Notes: generated by a model from the letters alone, not told the origin. Shown: positions 10,256-23,900, counted from the first letter of the stretch. The stretch: 64,000 bases of DNA from Lunularia cruciata (GCA_948567375.1 OX419757.1:26226001-26290000), one strand, 5' to 3'. Program-made: numbers and translations.

Positions 10256-13200
10256 GAGTTATGCAAACTATCCATATAGAGGAGGCCAACTAGCCAACAA
10301 TTTCAATGATAGAAATTGTTTTGGTTATGGAGAAGAGACCATATCTAAAGGAATTGCCCAAATTCCACTTACCATGGAGGAAGGGGTTATGAGGGAGCCA
10401 ATAGAGGGAAAGAGGAAGGTAGTGAAACCCAAGTAGCTTCTAATCCAAAACAAAGGTAAGAGGAAGGCTTCTACAAGGAGCAAGAGGAAGAAGAAGGCAA
10501 AGCTCTAGTATCAATGGGGGTGGTGGATGCCAAGCCAGGACCATGGGAGGCTTGTGAATATGCCTCCAAGATTGATGTGAGAGTGAATGGTCACAACATC
10601 AAGGATGCATTGGTTGATGGAGGATCAGCAGTAAATGCCATGTTAGAAAGGTTGATGAAGAAGTTGGGTATGATACACTCAAGACCTTCAACATTTGTGG
10701 TGAGCATGGCAAACAAGTAACAAGTTTGACTAGTAGGAGGATGGATAAGGTGGTAGTTTCAGTTATGGGAGTTCAAAATCTCATGACTTTCCAAGTCTTG
10801 AAGGATTCAAGCTATGACTTACTTCTTGGGAGGCCATGGTTGAGAGCAGCACGCACAACTGATCAATGGCACAAAGGGTACTTGAGGATTGGGCCATCAA
10901 ACTATAGAGTCACAGTTCCTATGACTAACACCACCAACACTTCACATTTAGATACACCATCTTTTGATTATTGGGAATCAGATTATGAAGAAGGAGCTTT
11001 AGGTGTGGACACAAGCATGGAAGAGGACACTTCCACGGAGGAGGATGAATCTGAATCTGATTCAGATGTGTATACTTTATGTGCTATGGAATTTTTCACC
11101 TAAGCCATAGGTTTTGAAGGACCCAGATAAATCACCATTGATACTTGAGGATGTAGAGAGAAGGTTATCTACCCCCAAGTATGGTCCAAATGTTACCAAG
11201 GAAGAGAAAGTGAGATTTGAGGAGATTTTCCGCAAGTTTATCTATGTATTTGCTTTTAGTTACAAGGATTTGAAGGAAATCACCTTGGAGGAGCACAAGA
11301 TAGAGGTAGAGTCACATGCAAGACCAATCCGCCAAAAGCAGTGCCGCATTAGCCCACCAATATCTTTGGTTGTGAAGGAGGAGATTGATAAGCTCAAGGA
11401 GGCTAGGTTTATCTTTGAAGGTAGAGAATTTAGAATGGGTGTCTCCAATTGTCATTGTGAAGAAAAAGAATGGCAAGCTTTGGGTATGTGTGGATTACAA
11501 GAAGCTCAATGTTGTTACCAAGAAGGACTACTACCCATTGCCATTCATTGATGAGATCTTGGAGGAGGTTGGAGGTCATGAGAGGTATGGTTTTGGAGAT
11601 GGTTATAGTGGATATAACTAAATCAAGATTGCACCAAAGCATCAACAACTCACCACTTTCACCACACCTTGGGGAACTTATACTTTCAAGGTCATGCCTT
11701 TTGGGCTTTGCAATGCTCCAGCTACATTCCAACGGTTCATGAACAAGGTATTTGAACCTTTCATTTATGAGAGACTTCATTGATAACTTTTGTGTGTATG
11801 GGAGCAAGGAGGAGCACTTTGAGCACCTAATCAAGGTCTTGCAATGCTTGGATGAGGCAAATGCATCTCTCAACCCAAAGAAGTGCATTTTGGATGTGAA
11901 GAAGGTCTACTTTTGCGGCACATCATCTCCAAGGATGGAATAGCAGTTGATCCTGAGAAGGTGAGGAAAATCTCAGACCTTCCATTCCTTTCAAGCTTGA
12001 CAAAGTTATGCCAATTCTTGGAGATGGTTGGGTACTATAGGAGGTTCATCTTTTCAATTTCCAACAAGGCTTATGCATTGACCATCTACATGAAGAAGGG
12101 TGTAGATTACATGGTGATTTTGGAGGACAAGGAGGCTCTCAAAGCTTTTGAGGAGCTTAAGCAATCCCTTGTTGTGACTCCAATTCTTGCTAAACCTGAT
12201 TGGAGTAAGCCTTTCATCCACTGCACGAATGCTTCTAATGTAGCTATAGGATGCACTCTTAGTCAATTAGACCAAGATAGGCATGATCATCCAATAGCTT
12301 ATGCTAGTAGGCAGATGGTTTCAACAGAAAAGAACTACTCTGTCATGGAGAGAGAAGGGTTGGTAGTGATCTTTGGTCTCAAGAAATTTAAACACTACTT
12401 GATTGGAGGGAAAGCCACCATTGTCACGGATCACACGGCTTTGAAGTACATCTTCAACAAGCCTAATGTTGAAGGGAGACTAGCAAGGTAAATGATACTC
12501 TTGTTTGAGTATGATTACACCATTGAGGATAGGCCAGGAAAGAAACATGCAAATGCCGATTTGTTATCTAGAGCCTATGATCATGATGGAGATGAGCCAA
12601 TGGATGATTCCTTCTCAAATGAGGAGCTCATGACAATCTCAGTCACTCAAGAGGTTCCGGTGGAGTTCCAATGGAGTAAAGGAGTTTCATGAAGGTTTAG
12701 TGTGTGGAGGACACTTTTCAAGAAAGGTGACTGCTTTCAAGATTCTAGATGCAGGTTACCATTGGAGAGGAATTTTCAAGGATTGTCTTGATCATTGCAA
12801 AACTTGTCATGTTTGTCAAGATTTTTCTAGAAAGTCTACATCCACTCCACTACTTAGATCCATTCCATTGCTAGGACCTTTTGAGAAGTGTGGAATTGAT
12901 TTGTAGGTCCTCTCAATAGAATCCCAATGAATAATTGGTACATTGTGGTAGTTACTGATAACCTTACCATGTGGGTTGAGGCTAGACCATTGAAGGACAA
13001 GAATGAAGATGAAGTTGGTAGATTTCTTTATGAACACATTATCACTAGATTTGGATGCCCTTTGGAGTTGGTTTCCAATAGAGGAGTAGAGTTTACATGA
13101 AGCATTACTACAGCCATGCTACAACATTTCTCTATCACACATAGAGTAACTACATCCTATAAGCCTAATTCCAATGGCTTGGCAAAGAGAACCAATCAGA

Positions 13201-13758
13201 CCTTGTGCATGATGTTGGCCAAAGAAGCAAAAATAGAGAGGGCTAAACATCATTGGGACAAGAGGATTCATGCAGTTTTGTGGGATTATAGGACAACCAT
13301 GAAGACTTCCACCAGATATTCTCTATTTCAATTGGTATTAGGTATTGAGTCTACCCTACCTATTCACTTTGATCTTCCTACCTTCCAAAGCATTCATAGG
13401 AGATTGAAGAAAGCACAAGGAGGTGATGCAGAAGTCAAGGAAGGAACAACTCATGGAGTTGGAAGAGGCAAGAGCAGTTGCTATGGTTTGAGTGGAGCAA
13501 GCCCAAAGGAAACAAAAGGAGAGTTATGACAAGAGTCAAGGCAAAAAGAAGGTGGAGACTTTCAAAGAAGGTGATTGGGTAATGTTGTTTGATTCCATTC
13601 GATTCAAAAGAGTGCAAAAGAAGTTTTTGCCTAAGTACTTTGGACCTTTCATAGTGGAGAAGGTGTGGTGCAATTACACCTATGATCTCAAGGAGTTGGG
13701 AGGAAGACACTTTGATAGGATTAACCATGATAAGTTGAAGATATATCATAGAAGGTAG
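10227..13758 (+). pseudogene. pol: A-mid pol: protease, RT, RNase H, integrase (multiple breaks)
   Basis: Domains appear in gypsy order across several frames. The protease has ALVDGGSAVNAM (10514-10720) and LLLGRPWL (10726-11103). The RT N-part is at 11114-11621, and the RT palm YxDD-type region at about 11770 reads FIDNF, so the second catalytic Asp is changed to Asn. RNase H with HCTNASNVAIGC and IVTDH is in 11883-12491. The integrase zinc region is at 12700-12906, the core around 12880-13120, and the C-terminal part at 13116-13758 with the conserved Glu segment altered (LAKRTNQ). About 200 bp are missing near 12660 compared with A-young. The element cannot be autonomous. Confidence 0.88.
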
Positions 13759-13789
13759 AGAGACCTTCACTTTGAGGACAAAGTGAAAA

Positions 13790-13806
13790 CTTAGTCCGGG
13801 GGTAAA
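13790..13806 (+). other. Polypurine tract of A-mid
   Basis: CTTAGTCCGGGGGTAAA sits directly before the 3' LTR. The same G-rich run precedes the 3' LTR of A-young on the minus strand (36291-36307). It primes plus-strand DNA synthesis in LTR elements. Confidence 0.75.
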
Positions 13807-14497
13807 TGTAACACCCATTTGTGCATGTGTGTGGTATTTTGATATTTAGCTTGGTATTACAAGTACTTGAGAGATATTATTTATATAGAGATAAAGGATG
13901 GTTCTACATTAGTCATGATTAGCTAAAGTTAGTCATAGCAAAGATAGAGGGGACCTTACTTTAGAGAAAGTGAAAAAGATGAGCACCACTATTTTGGATT
14001 CTAGTGTGTTGACTTGGTATTATTCCAAGGTGCTTGGCTTTGAAGAAAGAGTTAAGAACTTTTGGGCTTGCAAGCCTTTTTGTTTCGGATTCTTCTATAG
14101 ACCAAGGATAGCCCATGTGAAGTAATCCTTGACTTAGTGGTTGGGTCAAGATAAGATCACATGCTAGTGGAATATGCCTATGTGAATGGATACTCCTTTA
14201 TACTTTTTGACTTTACTTGACTTTTTGCCTAGTAACTTGAGTTACTCCAGTAATTAGTAACTTTGGTGCATAACTATTTCACAAGTATCTAAACAAGGGG
14301 TGAGGAGGTACTCATCATCCTTTCATTTGCAACTATCTTTCTCTCATTGAGTTCTCTAGTGAGCAATGTCTTGAATCTTGGAGTGTTAGCCTTGGAGGAG
14401 TATGATGGAGTTGGGGTTCCTTGGCTTCTTAGTCCATGGTGCGCTACCATTATAGCCATCAGAGGTTCATCCTGAGTGAGAGACAGGCCAGCTCACA
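13807..14497 (+). repeat. 3' LTR of A-mid
   Basis: It starts TGTAACACCC and ends CAGCTCACA, with 691 bp. It retains the canonical first bases that the 5' LTR has lost. Confidence 0.93.
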
Positions 14498-14646
14498 AGT
14501 CCTTCTTCCTCTTACCTAAAGTGACTTCTTTGGGTCTACTCCAAATACACAATTCTCCTCTTTTCTTCTTCATTGGGCTGCAATGAGGTTTCATCAATAC
14601 ACTTCTTCCTTAAAACTTGTCAAAAATGAAAAATGTGGGTACCATA

Positions 14647-15170
14647 ACTAGCAATACAAGTACTCCTTGTGAGTATTGGACTATCTTTGCTAGGACTGAA
14701 TCCTTTAGAAGAATGTATATCATTTGAAAAATGGGCTTTCTTCTTCTCTTGTGCCAAAACCTCTAAATTAAGACCTTTGGAGTTTGAGCATTCTCCTTTC
14801 TCATACTTGCTCTCAACTACATCTTTAGATGCTATACCTTTACTCTATTTTTCTTAAGAGGTACTTGGGATTCACAACCTCCTTCACGCTCTCTCTATTT
14901 GCCTCCTCATAACTCCTTCCTCTATACTATATGGAATTTGAGCTATTCCTTTGGATGTTAACTCCACAACCAAAACAACTTTTTATCATTAAAATTGCTA
15001 ATTGGTTTGCTTCTTCTATATAGATAGTTTCCATATCCCTTAGGCCCTTTGCCAACATTTTGGTCCACCTTTCTCTTAAGATCTACAATTTTCTCTATGG
15101 TAGTTTGAACTAGATCTTTTCGTAGAGATTCAAGAATGAAAGCAACTACTACTTGTGGTTGCAACCCTTG
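14647..15170 (-). pseudogene. A-old gag, middle and C-terminal part
   Basis: The minus strand matches A-young gag around 40010-40530, including the region with the nucleocapsid (FNDKKLFWLW where A-young has FNDRNCFGCG). It is bounded by B-1 on the left and by the LTR of chromovirus E on the right. The gag sequence resumes at 31432. It is full of stops. Confidence 0.8.
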
Positions 15171-15920
15171 TGTAATACTCCAAGGACAAGAGAACTCTTC
15201 AAGAGAGATACAAGAGAGAAAACACAGATTCACCCTCAATCCTTTGATGCCCCCAAAGAAGCACCTTCTCTTTATTATATAGCCAAGGAGGATCTCCTCC
15301 AAGGAAGCTCCACCATAGCATTAGGAACATGGATAGGTGACCTATCAGCAAGCTCCACCTTAGATTACTTGCTTGGATGGGTGACATGTTGGTCCCAATC
15401 CCGTTTGGTTGGTCAAATAGGCTTTGACCAAAGGGCATATTTTAGGGAATCTTCTTATAAGAATTTTAGAATCACATGGGTGAGATACCATTGGAAAGCT
15501 CTTGGCAAGAAAAAATAGGGAGAGGTAAGGCCAGCCATTCATTTTTTTGGCGGGGAAATCTATACATTTTTTAGCCCTATTTCATCCGTTTAGGCCTCCA
15601 AAATTACCTTTGAAGTTTTTAGGCCTATTTGGCTTTTGCCCTATCATTAGAATTGCTCTTTTGGTGATACTACTATCTGATTTATGCTCTCTATTATGTG
15701 TAACATCCTTCTAGATGTTACTTCCACAAGTTTCACCGCTAGATCATATGCCTTAGTTTTGATTCTAAAGTTTCCAAGCATGTTTTGGTTTTTGGCCTAT
15801 TAGTGGAAGTACTCTTTTGGTGATACCTCTAGCTTATCTACTTAGTCCATCATGTAAACCATCCTTTCAGATGTTACCAAACCAAATTTATAGATCATCT
15901 ATCTAGCTATTGGTATAACA
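15171..15920 (-). repeat. 3' LTR of element E
   Basis: Element sense is the minus strand, so this is the 3' LTR. It ends GGTATAACA at 15920 where the partner has GGTATTACA. It matches 30682-31431 throughout with many point differences, which shows that E is old. Confidence 0.9.
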
Positions 15921-15936
15921 AAACTCCTTCCTTTTA
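15921..15936 (-). other. Polypurine tract of element E
   Basis: On the minus strand TTAAAAGGAAGGAGTTT directly precedes the 3' LTR. Confidence 0.7.
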
Positions 15937-16547
15937 AGATGCAATGTCCTTGTTGTGAAATTATTGCCCCAAAAGATTTCACTAACATTGGTGCATGGCT
16001 CCAGTTGATTGTCGGTCCTATGTCCCCTCATACAAGGGGTACCCTTTCCAATGTACCAGGTATTCCACACATTGTCATGTTGTGGTTTATGCAGCCCAAA
16101 AATAATAAACTATTATGGTCATCTTCACATTAGTGGAGTAGGTTGTATGATAGATCCGACGGATGAGATGTTGCCATGTGCGCAATGTATGTACATGTAT
16201 GCAATTGGCCATGTGGGTTACAATCTTATCATGTTCAAGGGCTCTGATGTATATAGGTGAAGGAGGGTGGAGAGAAGGGGGTGTGCTGGGTTGAGGAGTT
16301 TTGAGGGAGGGAAGGATGCTAGGAGTGAGAGTTGTAGCAGAGTGGGAGTGTTGGAGCATTGGAGGAGGCATTTGAGCATGAAGTGCCCCATGCTCCCAAT
16401 CTGCCACTCCCAAATCCTTTTCTCATCAGAATTTAGATTTTACCCCATGATGGCTTACGAGATTGGACAGTGGCACATTTTGGGGCAGTATTCATGTAGT
16501 CGGTGATGGGAAATCCAGATCCTATTGTCCTTTTGGTGCTTACTTAT
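15937..16547 (-). other. 3' region of element E between integrase and LTR
   Basis: No domain is recognised here. It contains a G-rich plus-strand stretch (about 16260-16330) and short open frames on both strands that look like chance. By position it should hold the end of pol and the 3' untranslated region. No chromodomain could be read, so the chromovirus assignment rests on the RT and integrase. Confidence 0.4.
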
Positions 16548-18300
16548 TGTTACAACTTTGCAAATATCACTTTTGTGGTAATTGGGTAAGTAAAGTTAAT
16601 TCACGTAGAGATACTGGTCAGAAATTTCTAAATACAAAGTCAAATATCATAAATATGATTCTTCTGAATTTCTCCTTTAGTCTCTCGGGTAGAAACCACA
16701 CCCAAAAGAGAGAAACAAGCGCTGACATGCAATCTTGTCACTCCTAACACTCCTAATCACAAATCCATCAAATCTTTCCAAACAATCTTGACTGTGATGA
16801 TGAAATCTCTCTCAAAAATGGCTACTTCATTGTAAAACAACTTCACCTTAGAATTGTGTTCCACCCTTCCACTAGAGGCACAACTTCCTCGATTGAAATT
16901 GCTTCACATCAACACTACTCTACACTCACAATTGCAAAATACTACCTACACTACAATTCCTCTCAGATCTATCAGTCATTGCTTTGATTGCACTTCACTC
17001 AAGATCAAACACACAGAATGAAGATCAAGGCTACAGAATCCAACATCCAACAAACACATTGACTTGCACTTCAAAATTCTCTCAACACTCACAAACGCAA
17101 ACACAGAGTTGATACTCAAAATAAAGCTCAAGCAACGAGTACTACTTCATAGCACTTTGCTTTATCTATTCTCAAAATTATAAGCACTAAACAACAACAT
17201 ACTATGAAAGCACTCTTTAAATTGATAGAGCTCTTCAACAATTATTTAACTTCCTAAACTACTTCTTAACAACTTTACCAACCTATAGATCTGAAATGAC
17301 AATGCGTCTCTTCATATCTACCCTTCAAAATCTTGATTTTGTTACTACTCTGATCCAATGTCTACTTTTACTAAACCCAAGGTTCCTTCACAGACTTCTC
17401 TATATTTGGGTCTACCAAATACCACTAAATCCTTCTCTATTTCTACTACTTCTTCACTCTAATCTACAATTAAACTCATAGGTAATCTATCTACTTCTTT
17501 ATTTTGCAACCCATTTTTCTCTAATTTCTCAAATAATTGACCCAAAGACACTTACTATCTGATCCTACACTTTGGGTTTATTCACTACTGCTACTTCTCC
17601 TTCAATTTCTATCATATTTTCAATCTAAACCAAAATTAAAGTCATAGGTATCCTAACTACATCTTCTTTCCTTATCCTAACTATTTCAGATGCTTCAGAT
17701 ATTTGACCCAAAGATTCCTACATCCAATGTCTGACTACCTTGGATTGGGTCACCTTTGTCATAAGGCAAAGTCTCTTGACCTGAAGTTGTGTAAACCCAA
17801 AGTCATATAAGTCCGAAGTCCTATAGACCCAAAATACTATGGACCCGAAGAACTTCAACCCAAAGTCACTCAACTACTTTGTACATCTACTACAAAAACT
17901 TATAATGTTTGTTACTTCTGCTGCAGACCTCCAAACTCAACAGTTTTGATACCAATAGAAAGCCCTAAAAGAGACGCTTCTAACGAGAAACAACACACAT
18001 GATTTGGATATGTGGTCATTGAGATATGGCCCTAGCAATAATACTGACATGCAACTTTCATTCCGATATGAAGTACCCTCTTTTGGTGTCTGACCTCCTT
18101 ATTCCTCTTCCTCTGACACAAAGTAAGCTTCTTTGGGTCTGATCCAATCCAATCCAAGTCCTTCTTCCTCTAACATGAAGTAAGCTTCTTCAGGTTTGAC
18201 CCGAAGACTCAATTCTCCTACTTTTATCTCCATTCAAATTCAAATTGACTATACATTTCTTCTTCAAAACACATCAAAACCAAAAATTGTGGGTATTACA
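16548..18300 (-). mobile_element. Family B unit B-2 (internally deleted)
   Basis: It starts TGTTACAACTTTGC (16548) and ends GTGGGTATTACA (18300), both decayed family B ends, with an exact 5-bp duplication CTTAT (16543-16547 and 18301-18305). It is only 1753 bp against about 3756 bp for complete copies. The non-coding end with the AGTAGAAACCACACCCAAAAG block is kept, but most of the protein-coding part is missing. It is inserted in the 3' part of element E. Confidence 0.9.
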
Positions 18301-18745
18301 CTTATTAACAAGTTTGGGACTTGAAAATCTATGTGCTAAGAGATTGGGTCCCAAGAGAAGAAGTCTAGAGTTTTTGACCATTGGGGGACTTTGGAGAAAG
18401 CATTTGAGAATAAAAGACACTACTTGGAAAGAAGAGCATAGAGGCTACAATTTGGAGACTGAAATTAGACAATTTGAGTAGATTTTGAGAGGGATATCAT
18501 CAATGGTGTCAAGGGGGGTAGAATTCATACCCAAGAGCACAAAGTATGCAATTGTAAGAAACTTTCTCAAAACATTTCATGATTTGTTAGTGGAATTAGA
18601 GAGAAGACAAAATTCCTATAGCTTTGAGCAAAAGAAATTCTAGTTTTAGATCAATCTCAAATCAGATCTAATTGATTGAATTTGAAGCTTTTGAGATGTA
18701 AGGTGTTGGATTTGAAGCTTTTGAGGTGTAAGGTGTGTCCCAACT
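18301..18745. other. Unassigned stretch between B-2 and the E integrase
   Basis: By position this belongs to element E. A short plus-strand frame (18245-18481) has LRIKDTTWKEE, faintly like the tail of a chromodomain-type integrase, but the strand is opposite to E and I do not trust it. A direct repeat of GATTTGAAGCTTTTGAG(G/A)TGTAAGGTG occurs near 18680-18735. Confidence 0.3.
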
Positions 18746-20902
18746 CTCTTGCTCATCCAAAGCCCCAAGGCATGTCCTCAATAGTGAAATTTTCCCTCTC
18801 TATTTGTCCATTGGTCTGTGTATGGTAAGCTGTAGACATAGCCAATTTGGTTTTGAAGAACCCAAAGAGTGTTCTCCAAAATAAACTAGTGAATTGAGTG
18901 CATTTATCTATGATGAGCACTCGAGACAAGCCATGATGGGAAAAGACTATGTCTGAGTACAATTGAGCTAGTTGCAAGGAAGTCATATCCTTGGTGGTAG
19001 GATATACATGAATCATTTTGTTAAGTCAGTCGACAAAGACTACAATGGATCAAACCTAGAGGTGGTCTTGGGCAATTCACAAACAAGATCCATGTTTACC
19101 TATTCTCAACATTGTGTAAGAGTGGAGAGAGGTTGGAGGAGTCTTGTGGGAGTTTGATTAGAAGCCTTATTTGTTGACAAAGTAGGTAGCTCCAAACATA
19201 TTCCATCATATTGTTGCTCATCTTGGGCCAATAGTAATGTTGTTTGATTGCATCCAAGGTCTTGTCCATTCCAACATGACTTGCAATGGCAAAATCATGA
19301 CATTCTGCTAGGATGGTGGTCTTAGATCCGTATCATTGGGGATCCACAACCTACCATCACAAAAAGTGAGTCCTTTGGTGCTGGTGATGCCTTTGGATGA
19401 TTGAGCACCTATAATCTATGGATAAGTTTTTGTAGCAACAAGAATCTTGGGCCAAAATTCAAGGTTCATCTTGATTTCCACCACTAAATTGTTTGCCATT
19501 GGCATTTGGGTGAATGTATATGCAAGTTGCTTCTTGCCTTCCACATATCTGATTGTCATGTTGAATTGTTGTCTCCATTTTGCCCACCAAATCTGTCGAT
19601 GAGAAAGATCCTTTTGTGTCTAGAGGTAGACTAGAGCTTTGTGGTCCATCTCTACCACAAATGCCTTCTCACCTAAATAGTGCTTCCAATGCTTGGTTGT
19701 GAGGACAGTGGCCAGCTCTTCTTATTCGGTGGTGTGATAGTTGCATTCTACCAGTAGCAAGTTACAAGAGAAATATGCAATTGGGTGCCATCTATCCTAC
19801 GATTCTTGTTGTATGATTGCTCTTATTGCTACACGTGATGCATCTATAGCCATCTTGATTGGACATTTTGGGTCATACCATTTCAAGATTGGTGCATGTA
19901 ATAATGGATTTTTCAACTCTTGAAAGCCAATTCTTGTGCGGTTCCCCATATCCACCTCTTCTCCTTGCCTAATAGTGTTGTTTAAAAGTTATGCAATCTT
20001 GGAAAAGTCCTTGACAAATTAAAGATAAAACCTCATCGATCCCAAGAAACTCTTGAGTTGAGTCTGATCTTCTAGAGCACTCTATTTTTGAATGACCTCT
20101 ATTTTATCTATTAACACTTGGAAACCCTCGGCACTTACTCTATGCCCTAACTAGTTTGCTTCAGATTTGCCAAACTTGCATTTTGAGATTTAGGCATACA
20201 ATTGATTTTGTTGCAAAATTTGGAGGACTTCATGTAGATGTTGATTGTGCTTTGTCAACGTCCTATTATAGACTTAGATGTCATCAAGAAAAATGACAAC
20301 AGATTCATCCAAGTACGGACAAAATATATCATTCATCAAACTCATGAAAGTGTTTGGAGCATTGGTGAGGCCAAATGGCACCACCAAGTACTCAAAGTGA
20401 CCATACCTTGTTTGAAAGGCCGTCTTGTGTATATCTTTTTCCACAATATTGATTTGGTTGTAACCGCTCTACAAATCAAATTAGGTGAAATGCCTTGCCC
20501 CATTGAGTTGATCAAACAAGTCATCCATGCAAGGTAATGGATACTTGTTCTTCACCGTTTGTTGATTCAGTCAATGCACATGTCCATTAATTTATAGTCA
20601 ATGCACATGTGCATTGTTTCATTCTTCTTCTTCACAAACAATACAAGAGCTTCATATGGTGATACGTTGGGTTGGATAAACCTCTTCTGCAACATATCCC
20701 CAATTTCAGCCTTACATTCCAACTCTTGAGGTGATAGTCAGTATGGGGCCTTACAAGGAAGTGTCTTCCCATGAAGTATCTCAATTATATGATCTATTCT
20801 CCTTTTTGGTGGTAAACCTATGGGTAACTCATCTGGAAAGATATCTTGGAACTCATTGACCATATCTTTCAATTTCTCAAGAATTTATCTATTGTGTTGA
20901 GC
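18746..20902 (-). pseudogene. pol: Element E pol: RT, RNase H, integrase (decayed)
   Basis: On the minus strand the RT segment near 20480-20540 reads PLPCMDDLFDQLNGARHF, and the RT palm near 20270-20400 reads [15 protein letters not shown] and VVIFLDDI, so both catalytic aspartates remain. RNase H follows with VEMDHKALVYL near 19640. The integrase zinc region is at about 19200-19320 (SHVGMDKTLDAIKQHYYWPKM), and the core at 18753-19016 has FTSLFW and AYHTQTNGQIERE, keeping the catalytic Glu. Many stops and frameshifts separate these pieces. The motif wording is typical of chromoviruses. Protease and gag continue at 24659 beyond B-3. Confidence 0.85.
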
Positions 20903-23900
20903 TGTGACAACCCGGCAAATATCACTTTTGCGGTAATTGGGTAAGTAAAGTTCCCGTAGAGATACAATTTAGAATTGGTCAACTACAAAGTCAAACAGTT
21001 ACATGTAGTTCTTCTTGATTGCTTCTTTAATCTCTCAAGTAGAAACTACACCCAAAAGAGAGTAACAAGCTCACAATCTTGACAACTTGTCACGAATACA
21101 CACCCATAATCACAACATGGCGAATTCTGTCCAAACAACTCTTGATTGAGATGATTCAGATTCTACCAAAGACGGCACTTCACTACGAAGAACAATTTTG
21201 CCTCAGAATTGTGTTCCACCCCTCCACTAAAGGCACAACTTCCTTGATCAAAATTGCTTCACATCAACTTCATGTTGCACTCACAAATCCAGAATACTAC
21301 CAACACTACAATTCCTCAAACCTGTCAAGGCATTGCTCCGATGCACTTCACTCAGGATCAAACACACAAAATGAAGATCAAGGTTAAAGAATCCAACATC
21401 CACAGACACCCTGACTTGCTCTTCGGAATTCTCCACACACTTACAAACACAAACACGGAATTGACAATCGGAATTAAGCTCAAGCGCAGGTACTAAAAAC
21501 AACACTTCACTTTATCTATCTTTAGAAATATGAATAATGAAAAACATAGTACTGCAAATGCTCCTCTTAAATACTGAAGCAAACGACAATTCTTCCTACC
21601 TATGCACCACTTCCTAACATCTCTTCCTACCTGCAGATCCAAATTGACAATCCATCTCTTCATATCTACCTTTTCATATCTCAAAATCGATACTTATCCC
21701 GATCCGATGTCTACCTCATCATCGGCTTCCAAACCCGATGATCTTCCTACTACTTCTCCTTCTTTGGGTATAGCTAATTCTACTAATTCCTTCACTAATT
21801 CTACTACTTCTACACTAGGAACTACAATTGCACTAAAGAGTGACTTATCTAACTCTTTATCTTCTAACCCACTCTTCTCTAATGTGTCAATTAACAGATC
21901 CTATGACACCTAAATTCCTACTTTTGCAACATCGGGTTTCCTCTCCGCCATCACACTATTCCAAATTTCTCTAACTCCAAATTGACTAAATCTAATCTAA
22001 GACTAACATTGTCTTCTACTTCTAACATCTTCCGGTCTACACGCTCTCTCAATCGAATCAGCAACATGTTCATGTCCACATCCTTGGCTTTTCTCTTCCG
22101 AGTTTCCTGCACAAGCAACTTCAACTCATGTAGGCGGGCTTCTTCCAATCTCCCTTCAGCCTTTGTGCTTAAGATTGCTCTAAACTTCCCCGCAACTTCT
22201 CCCACTGATTTTGACGCATATCCTCAAGAGCGCTCTACCTTCAATTCTTCACGATACAACTTCAGCTCGTCTTCATACTCCGTAGTGATCATCTTCTTCT
22301 CCTCCGCATACTGTGTACTCTGTAACTTAGCACTTTGGACTAGCTCTTGTAATCGTTCCTCTTCTTCTTGCCTGGCTGCAAACTCCCTCTGCCATGCTTG
22401 ATCCTTCCCTGTTGCACTCTTCTTCAAGCTGTCCAACTCTTGCTCCATTACGATTGTCATCACCTTCAAATTGAACATTCTTGATGTGCACATCACTCAA
22501 TTCCTCCTTCATTTTGCTCAGCCACATTGCCTGCCCCTTTAATTCTCCGGCTTGCCTCTGCAGTTCCATTTTTTAACCTCCCAGCTTTCTTGTAACATTT
22601 TGAAAGTCTTCTTCTTCAAGACTTCCTCCCTCCGAAGTTCTTCCATTTCTTCATTTCTTTGGACTTGTTGCTCTTGCAACCCCTTCACTTTACTCAGAAA
22701 ATGCATCACCACCTGCAACTCATTCATCCCGTTCCTAAGATCTTGGAATTTCTGTCCGATGCTCCTTCAATAGCTCCAGCACCGGGGTGACCACTTTTGT
22801 CAGATAGGATATCCCACCAAAGCTTTCTTCATCTTTGTCACCGTCTTTGTCTTGAGTCTTCACCTCCTTCATTGGCTCCTTCATCCAAAGTTGCGATCAT
22901 TGTATCTTCAAAGACCCCGTATCTATACTTTCTTCTTCTTTACCTATTGAACTCAGCCCCGCTAGAAACTCCTCCTTCTCCTCTGGTCTTGGCTTATTCA
23001 CCACCATAGCTACGCAATGCCTTGTTGTTCCAGGTTCGCTGTCCACCATCGCCTGACAAGCTTCACTGACCGCCACCAATTGCTGAACTTCAAGTTCCTC
23101 CCTGCTATCACTTCCGGACTCCTTGCTTTTTAAGGTGAGCTCCTCTTCTTCGGATTCCTCCTCTTGTGACTCGGTTTCTTCTTCAGACTCTGATTACGAT
23201 GATGCTTCTCTCACCATCTTCGTATTCTGCATAACCAGTCTTTGAGTCTTCCTTTGAGCGGAAGGTGATTTTCCTTCTTTGGGTTTACCATGTTTCTTTG
23301 TCTTTGAGCTGGTGACTTCTTCGACCTTCCACTGTCCGGTCTTCAAGAAATGATCATCGTTGGCTCGTAGGTGTATCATATACTATTGCTCTTCTTTGTC
23401 CACTTCTCGTCTTAAGTCAGGGTGGAAATGAGACACCATGCGATGATGCTCCTCTATTGTAGCCATGCAATGACGCTCCTCTATTCAACCCAAAGTAGAA
23501 GTGTGCTTCAAATGGTGCAAAATAATGTGGCAGAGAACCTATTCGCCAATTGATCACCATCTGCCTCGTTCGATGGTGAAAACACTTTGCCCAATTTACC
23601 AGAATCTCTGCAAACATTTGGTGGATGAAGACTGCTTGTTGCATGTTCATATACGTTGTTCGTTCTGGCTTGAACATGACCATCATTGCCTCCACGATAC
23701 TTCTCCTAATCGGGTCCCGATAGGACTCCACCTTGTAGCCATTCATAGTTCTTGGAGCAAAGAACAAGTTGCGAATTTCTGCCGTTTCTTCTGCAGCATC
23801 ACACTTCCGATAGAAGGTAATCCCCGTCGGCTCTCTTGCTTCCTTCCCCAATACTAACCTCCAATCCGACTCAGTCCATCAAGCCAGATTTCCTCTCTTC

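Larger units (their letters stand above)
7536..14497 (+). mobile_element. Family A LTR retrotransposon A-mid (Ty3/gypsy, complete but decayed)
   Basis: It has direct LTRs at 7536-8223 and 13807-14497 (about 5% different by eye), a primer site at 8228, a polypurine tract before 13807, and degraded gag-pol between. It is flanked by AGTC at 7532-7535 and 14498-14501, and the sequence of B-1 resumes on either side. A 4-bp duplication fits the canonical TG...CA ends; a 5-bp reading gives a mismatch. It inserted into B-1 after B-1 had inserted into A-old. LTR divergence is larger than in A-young, so this copy is older. Confidence 0.93.
4560..14646 (-). mobile_element. Family B unit B-1 (split by A-mid)
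   Basis: It starts TGTGACAACC at 4560 and ends GTGGGTACCATA at 14646, the two characteristic ends of family B in minus orientation. The flanks are ACAAG (4555-4559) and ACTAG (14647-14651), a 5-bp duplication with one mismatch. A-old gag sequence continues on both sides. Without the nested A-mid element (7536-14497) the unit is about 3.1 kb, so it has lost some internal sequence. The terminal part 14498-14646 belongs to this unit. Confidence 0.8.

Noticed and set aside
13435-13818. Minus-strand frame of 127 codons, also seen in mirror image at 36279-36662
   Set aside because: It is the antisense of the family A integrase C-terminal region; openness follows from the sense codon use.
16087-16413. 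108-codon minus-strand frame with Pro/Ser/Thr-rich sequence
   Set aside because: It is antisense of a G-rich stretch in the 3' region of element E, with no homologue in the other copies.
18245-18481. Short plus-strand frame with IKDTTWKEE as a chromodomain of element E
   Set aside because: It is on the wrong strand, the match is only a few residues, and it starts inside B-2.
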